Shown here: positions 6,520-9,653 of the stretch, one piece after another | How positions within the stretch are numbered: position 1 is the stretch's first letter | How the letters are laid out: the number at the start of each line of letters is the position of its first letter | Origin: Rhodanobacteraceae bacterium | GTDB taxonomy: Bacteria > Pseudomonadota > Gammaproteobacteria > Xanthomonadales > Rhodanobacteraceae | DNA length: 9,653 nt | Assembly: GCA_025928735.1 (NCBI GenBank) | Contig: JAICIW010000054.1 | Coordinates: forward strand, 1 to 9,653 | Reading direction: 5' to 3' | The notes under the pieces: generated by a model | What the model saw: only the letters and a program-made list of their open reading frames with translations | Databases searched by the model: none | What the model was told of the DNA's origin: nothing | Made by a program: the position numbers and the translations under genes

Positions 6520-7794
6520 ATGGAGGATTTGTTTCGGGGTGAAGTGCTGCAAGCGCAGCGCGGCCAATGGATGGGCGCAATCAACCTTGCGACCCCGCTC
6601 GCCTTCGTGTGGTGGGCGTTGCTGGCGGCGAGTCTCGCCGCGGCGATTGTCCTGTTCCTGATCTTCGGACACTACACGCGGCGCGCCGAGGTGACAGGGC
6701 AACTCCAGCCCAGCGCGGGCATGCTCACGCTGTCCGCCCAGACCACCGGAACCATCAACCGAGCGCTGGTGCACGAGGGCGAGCGGGTCGAGGCTGGCCA
6801 ACCGCTGGTCGAAATCTCGGCCGATCTGGTCAGCGCCAGCATGGGTAATACCCACGCCGTGGTCAGCGCGCAGTTGCGCGCTCAGCAGGCCCAAGTCCGA
6901 ACCACGCTCGCCAACCTCCAGCCACAAGCCAAGGAACAAACCAGGGATTTGCGCACCCGGATAGGGCTGCTACGAGCACAGGTGCGTCAGATCGGCGACC
7001 AACTGGCCTTGCAGCGCGAGCAGGCGGCGACCGCCACCAGCTTCGTCGCGAAAATCAAGCCCGTGCTCGAGAAGGGCGTGATTTCCATTGCGCAATTCAA
7101 CGCGTATCAATCGCAGGCGCTGACCCAACAGGCCCAGGTCAAGACATTGGAACGCCAGCGGCTGGATGCCGACCAGCAGTTGAGTTCGCTGCAGGCGCAG
7201 TTGACACAGCTTCCATTGGACACGGCAGCCAAAGCCAATCAATTGCGCGGCCAATTGGCGCAACTCGCTGCACAGCTGGCCCAAAGCGAGGCCGCGGGCG
7301 GCACCGTACTGCGCGCCCCGCGCGGGGGCGTCATTTCGACATTGCTGGTGAAGCCCGGACAGAACGTCGCTTCAGGCCAGCCGCTGTTGTCCATCCTGCC
7401 GCATGGTTCCGAGCTGGAAGCGCAGTTGCTGGTGCCAAGCAACGCGATCGGCTTCGTGCACGACGGTACGCCAGTCGTACTGCGCTATCAGGCTTACCCA
7501 TACCAGAAGTTCGGCCAACAGTACGGCCAAGTCGTGCAGATCTCGCGCAGCGCGCTCAGCCCCGCGGAGACCGCAACCCTGCTGGGCCAGAAGGTCACGA
7601 CGCCGCTGTATCGGGTGCTGGTCTCGCTGGATCGCCAGACCATCAACGCCTACGGCAAGGCCGAGGCGCTGAAGCCCGGCATGGCCTTGAATGCGGACCT
7701 TTTGCTGGACCGTCGCACCCTGTGGCAGTGGGTGTTCGAGCCGCTGTATGGCCTGCGGCAACGACTCGCGGCCCACGGAGCGCATCACGGATGA
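6520..7794 (+). CDS. HlyD/CvaA-type membrane-fusion protein of a peptide exporter
   Basis: Periplasmic adaptor that links a C39 ABC transporter in the inner membrane to an outer-membrane TolC-like channel for export of a bacteriocin-like peptide. From the ATG it has 424 residues. It starts MEDLFRGEVLQAQRGQWMG, like other adaptors of this type, then has one transmembrane helix (about 30-50). Two halves of a lipoyl/barrel-sandwich domain (about 62-105 and 262-295) flank a long Gln- and Ala-rich coiled coil (about 110-258), and a beta-barrel domain follows (about 298-395). In-frame TTG codons at 6460 and 6469 could extend it by up to 20 residues. The one at 6469 has an AGGTGA nine nt upstream, but the extension does not look like the family. 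Its last codons overlap the next gene by ATGA, so the two are translationally coupled. Confidence 0.9.
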   Translation: MEDLFRGEVLQAQRGQWMGAINLATPLAFVWWALLAASLAAAIVLFLIFGHYTRRAEVTGQLQPSAGMLTLSAQTTGTINRALVHEGERVEAGQPLVEISADLVSASMGNTHAVVSAQLRAQQAQVRTTLANLQPQAKEQTRDLRTRIGLLRAQVRQIGDQLALQREQAATATSFVAKIKPVLEKGVISIAQFNAYQSQALTQQAQVKTLERQRLDADQQLSSLQAQLTQLPLDTAAKANQLRGQLAQLAAQLAQSEAAGGTVLRAPRGGVISTLLVKPGQNVASGQPLLSILPHGSELEAQLLVPSNAIGFVHDGTPVVLRYQAYPYQKFGQQYGQVVQISRSALSPAETATLLGQKVTTPLYRVLVSLDRQTINAYGKAEALKPGMALNADLLLDRRTLWQWVFEPLYGLRQRLAAHGAHHG

Positions 7795-9353
7795 GCGACG
7801 GCGCGGCCATCGACGGCGGTTTGCTCGGTGGCCTGCAATGGGGCTGGCGGCGCAAGCTTCCGGTCATCCTGCAAACCGAAGCCGCCGAATGCGGTCTTGC
7901 ATCCCTGGCGATGATCGCGCGTTACCACGGCCACGACGTGGATCTGCCGTCGCTGCGCCGACGGCACTCGACCTCGCTGAAAGGCGCCAATCTCGCACGC
8001 GTGATGGAAATGGCAGGTCAACTTGGTTTCGAGACGCGACCGCTGCGCCTGGAATTGTGTGAGCTGCCAGAACTCAAGGCGCCCTGCATCCTGCATTGGG
8101 ATTTGAACCACTTCGTGGTGCTGAAGCGGGCGACTGCCCATGGCGCAGTTGTTCACGACCCTGCACGCGGTGTGCTGAAACTCTCGAACGCCGAGATCTC
8201 GAAGCACTTTACCGGCGTGGCGCTGGAATGCGCGCCGCGTACCGACTTCAGGCCGATCAAGGCGCGCGAATCCATTTCGCTGCGCGCGCTCACCGGCAAG
8301 GTCAAAGGCCTGCCCGGCGCGCTCGCGCAAATCTTTGTGCTGGCATTGACGTTGGAAGTATTCGCATTGGTTGGGCCGTTCTACCTGCAGTGGGTACTGG
8401 ACCAAGTGCTGGTCTCGGCGGACAAAAGCCTGTTGATGCTGCTGGGGATCGGCTTTCTTCTGGTTGCGGTGTTCCAGGCCGCGGTTTCAGCGGTGCGCGC
8501 ATGGACCATCACCTGGCTGGGCGCGATGCTGAACGTGCAATGGGTCACCAACGTGTTCGCGCACCTCCTCAAGCTGCCGCTGGACTGGTACGAAAAGCGT
8601 CATGTGGGTGACGTGGTCTCACGCTTCGGCTCGATGCAGACGATACAGCAGACGCTGACCACCGGCTTCGTCGCCGCAATCCTGGACGGCATCATGGCCA
8701 CGCTGACGCTGGTCGTGCTGGCGCTCTACAGCGTCAAACTGACATTGGTGGTGATCGCGGCATTCGCGCTGTACGCGACCCTGCGTTGGCTCACCTATCA
8801 GCCGCTGCGGCGCGCGCAGGAAGACCAGATCGTGTACGCCGCGCGCCAGCAAACGGAATTGCTGGAGGCCATCCGCGGCGCGCAGACGCTGAAGCTCTTC
8901 AATCAACAGCAGCCGCGCACCGCCCGCTACGCCAACGCCGTGGTCGAAACGGTCAATCGCAACGTTGCGATGCAGCGGCTCAACATCGCGTTCACCAGCG
9001 GCAACCAATTGGTTTTCGGCATCGCGAAGGTGGCTCTGATCTGGCTGGCCGCCGTGCTGGTGCTGGACGGCACCTTCACCGCGGGCATGCTGGTGGCGTT
9101 TGCGGCATACGCCGACCAGTTCGTCAGCCGTGCGGCCGATCTGATAGACAAAGGCATCCAGCTCCGCATGTTGCGCCTGCACGCCGAGCGCGTGGCAGAC
9201 ATTGCGCTGACCGCTCCCGAAAGGCATGTGGAATCGGCATGGGATGCGCCGCTGCCGGAAGTCCGAGATCGAGGTTCGCAACGTCAGCTTCCGCTATGCC
9301 GACGGGGAGCCTTGGATTCTCAAGCATTGCTCGCTCACGATTCCCGCTGGTGA
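7791..9353 (+). CDS. C39-peptidase ABC exporter (CvaB-like), frameshifted before the ATPase domain
   Basis: Inner-membrane exporter that cuts double-glycine leaders and pumps the mature peptide out together with the adaptor encoded just upstream. The ATG at 7791 overlaps the previous stop (ATGA). The C39 peptidase domain (about 22-150) has all catalytic residues: C34 in QTEAAECGLASL, H107 in WDLNHFVVL and D123 in VHDPARG, with the oxyanion Q28. The ABC membrane domain (about 165-450) has about six helices. The frame is coherent to V491 (codon at 9261), then turns into unrelated residues and stops at 9353 after 520 codons. The sequence of a normal ATP-binding domain continues in another frame from about 9265. 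One extra C at 9263-9264 explains this. As read, the product has no ATPase and could not export. A sequencing error or a real mutation are both possible. Confidence 0.88.
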   Translation: MSDGAAIDGGLLGGLQWGWRRKLPVILQTEAAECGLASLAMIARYHGHDVDLPSLRRRHSTSLKGANLARVMEMAGQLGFETRPLRLELCELPELKAPCILHWDLNHFVVLKRATAHGAVVHDPARGVLKLSNAEISKHFTGVALECAPRTDFRPIKARESISLRALTGKVKGLPGALAQIFVLALTLEVFALVGPFYLQWVLDQVLVSADKSLLMLLGIGFLLVAVFQAAVSAVRAWTITWLGAMLNVQWVTNVFAHLLKLPLDWYEKRHVGDVVSRFGSMQTIQQTLTTGFVAAILDGIMATLTLVVLALYSVKLTLVVIAAFALYATLRWLTYQPLRRAQEDQIVYAARQQTELLEAIRGAQTLKLFNQQQPRTARYANAVVETVNRNVAMQRLNIAFTSGNQLVFGIAKVALIWLAAVLVLDGTFTAGMLVAFAAYADQFVSRAADLIDKGIQLRMLRLHAERVADIALTAPERHVESAWDAPLPEVRDRGSQRQLPLCRRGALDSQALLAHDSRW

Positions 9354-9653
9354 ATCGGTGGCCCTCGTCGGCCCGTCGGGTTGCGGCAAAACCACACTGG
9401 CCAAGATCGTCTTGGGCCTGTTAGCACCCGAGGAAGGCGAAGTTCTTTACGGCGGTATCGACATTCGCCGGCTGGGGCTCGGCCGTTATCGAAACCAGGT
9501 CGGCGCCGTCATGCAGGACGATCAACTGTTCGCTGGCTCCATCGCCGACAACATCGCTTGCTTCGATGCGGAATCGAGTCCACTTCGCATCGAAGCCGCC
9601 GCACGTTTGGCCGCTATCCACGACGACATTGCGAAGATGCCGATGGGCTACCA
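9265..9653 (+). pseudogene. ATP-binding domain of the same ABC exporter, in the shifted frame and cut by the window edge
   Basis: In the frame starting at 9265 the sequence reads EIEVRNVSFRYADGEPWILK, the normal beginning of an exporter ATP-binding domain. The Walker A motif GPSGCGKTT (9370-9396) and the Q-loop with MQDDQLFAGSIADN (from 9511) follow. The frame is open to the edge, so the ABC signature, Walker B and H-loop lie outside. There is no start codon with a ribosome binding site ahead of the conserved part, so this is the second half of the upstream gene and not a separate gene. Confidence 0.85.

Noticed and set aside
7722..7790. Earlier in-frame start for the ABC exporter at 7722
   Set aside because: It would overlap the adaptor gene by over 70 nt. 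The ATGA overlap at 7791 is the usual coupled arrangement.
9421..9621. Minus-strand 66-codon frame near the right edge
   Set aside because: Antisense to the conserved ATP-binding domain, with no features of its own.
1..9653. CRISPR arrays, insertion sequences, tRNA or rRNA genes
   Set aside because: No spaced repeats of CRISPR type, no transposase motifs or terminal inverted repeats, and no tRNA-like cloverleaf or rRNA segments were noticed on reading.

Overview
The window is GC-rich DNA, dense in genes, and reads like the chromosome of a gammaproteobacterium of the Xanthomonadales, most likely a Rhodanobacteraceae-type soil organism. This assignment is an inference from codon usage, the type of secreted S9 peptidase, the PA0069-type radical SAM protein and the CvaA/CvaB-like export pair. 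No rRNA or other marker gene is present to settle it.

Left part (1-2427), cell-surface polysaccharide synthesis: a family-4 glycosyltransferase whose 5' end lies outside the window faces a complete WecA/TagO-like polyprenyl-phosphate sugar-1-phosphate transferase on the minus strand. The two genes converge on an 80-bp spacer holding a perfect 18-bp tandem duplication. The transferase is preceded by an unusually AT-rich upstream region. It carries an array of GCATTCA heptamers with a period near 11 bp around a TATAAA box, which resembles an OmpR/PhoB-type regulator site.

Middle (2428-6310), ordinary chromosomal genes: a small one-helix membrane protein with a GTG start, then an exported S9 prolyl-oligopeptidase-family serine peptidase with an intact triad. 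Two perfect hairpins follow at the convergent junction. On the minus strand are a PA0069-type radical SAM protein and, downstream of it, a 58-residue two-helix membrane protein.

Right part (6311-9653), a peptide export module: a HlyD/CvaA-type membrane-fusion protein overlaps by 4 nt (ATGA) a C39-peptidase-containing ABC transporter of the CvaB/bacteriocin-exporter type. Such pairs remove double-glycine leaders and export the peptide, normally with an outer-membrane TolC-like partner, which is not in this window. No precursor peptide is visible here. The ABC gene is broken by an apparent single-base insertion near 9264. Peptidase and membrane domains are in one frame, and the ATP-binding domain continues in another frame to the window edge. 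The leader of the export operon holds two mutually exclusive hairpins and a G-run motif that abuts the start codon.

Nothing here is convincingly a wholly new system. The points most worth a second look are the heptamer array, the frameshift in the exporter, the structured leader of the export operon, and the undefined cargo of that exporter.
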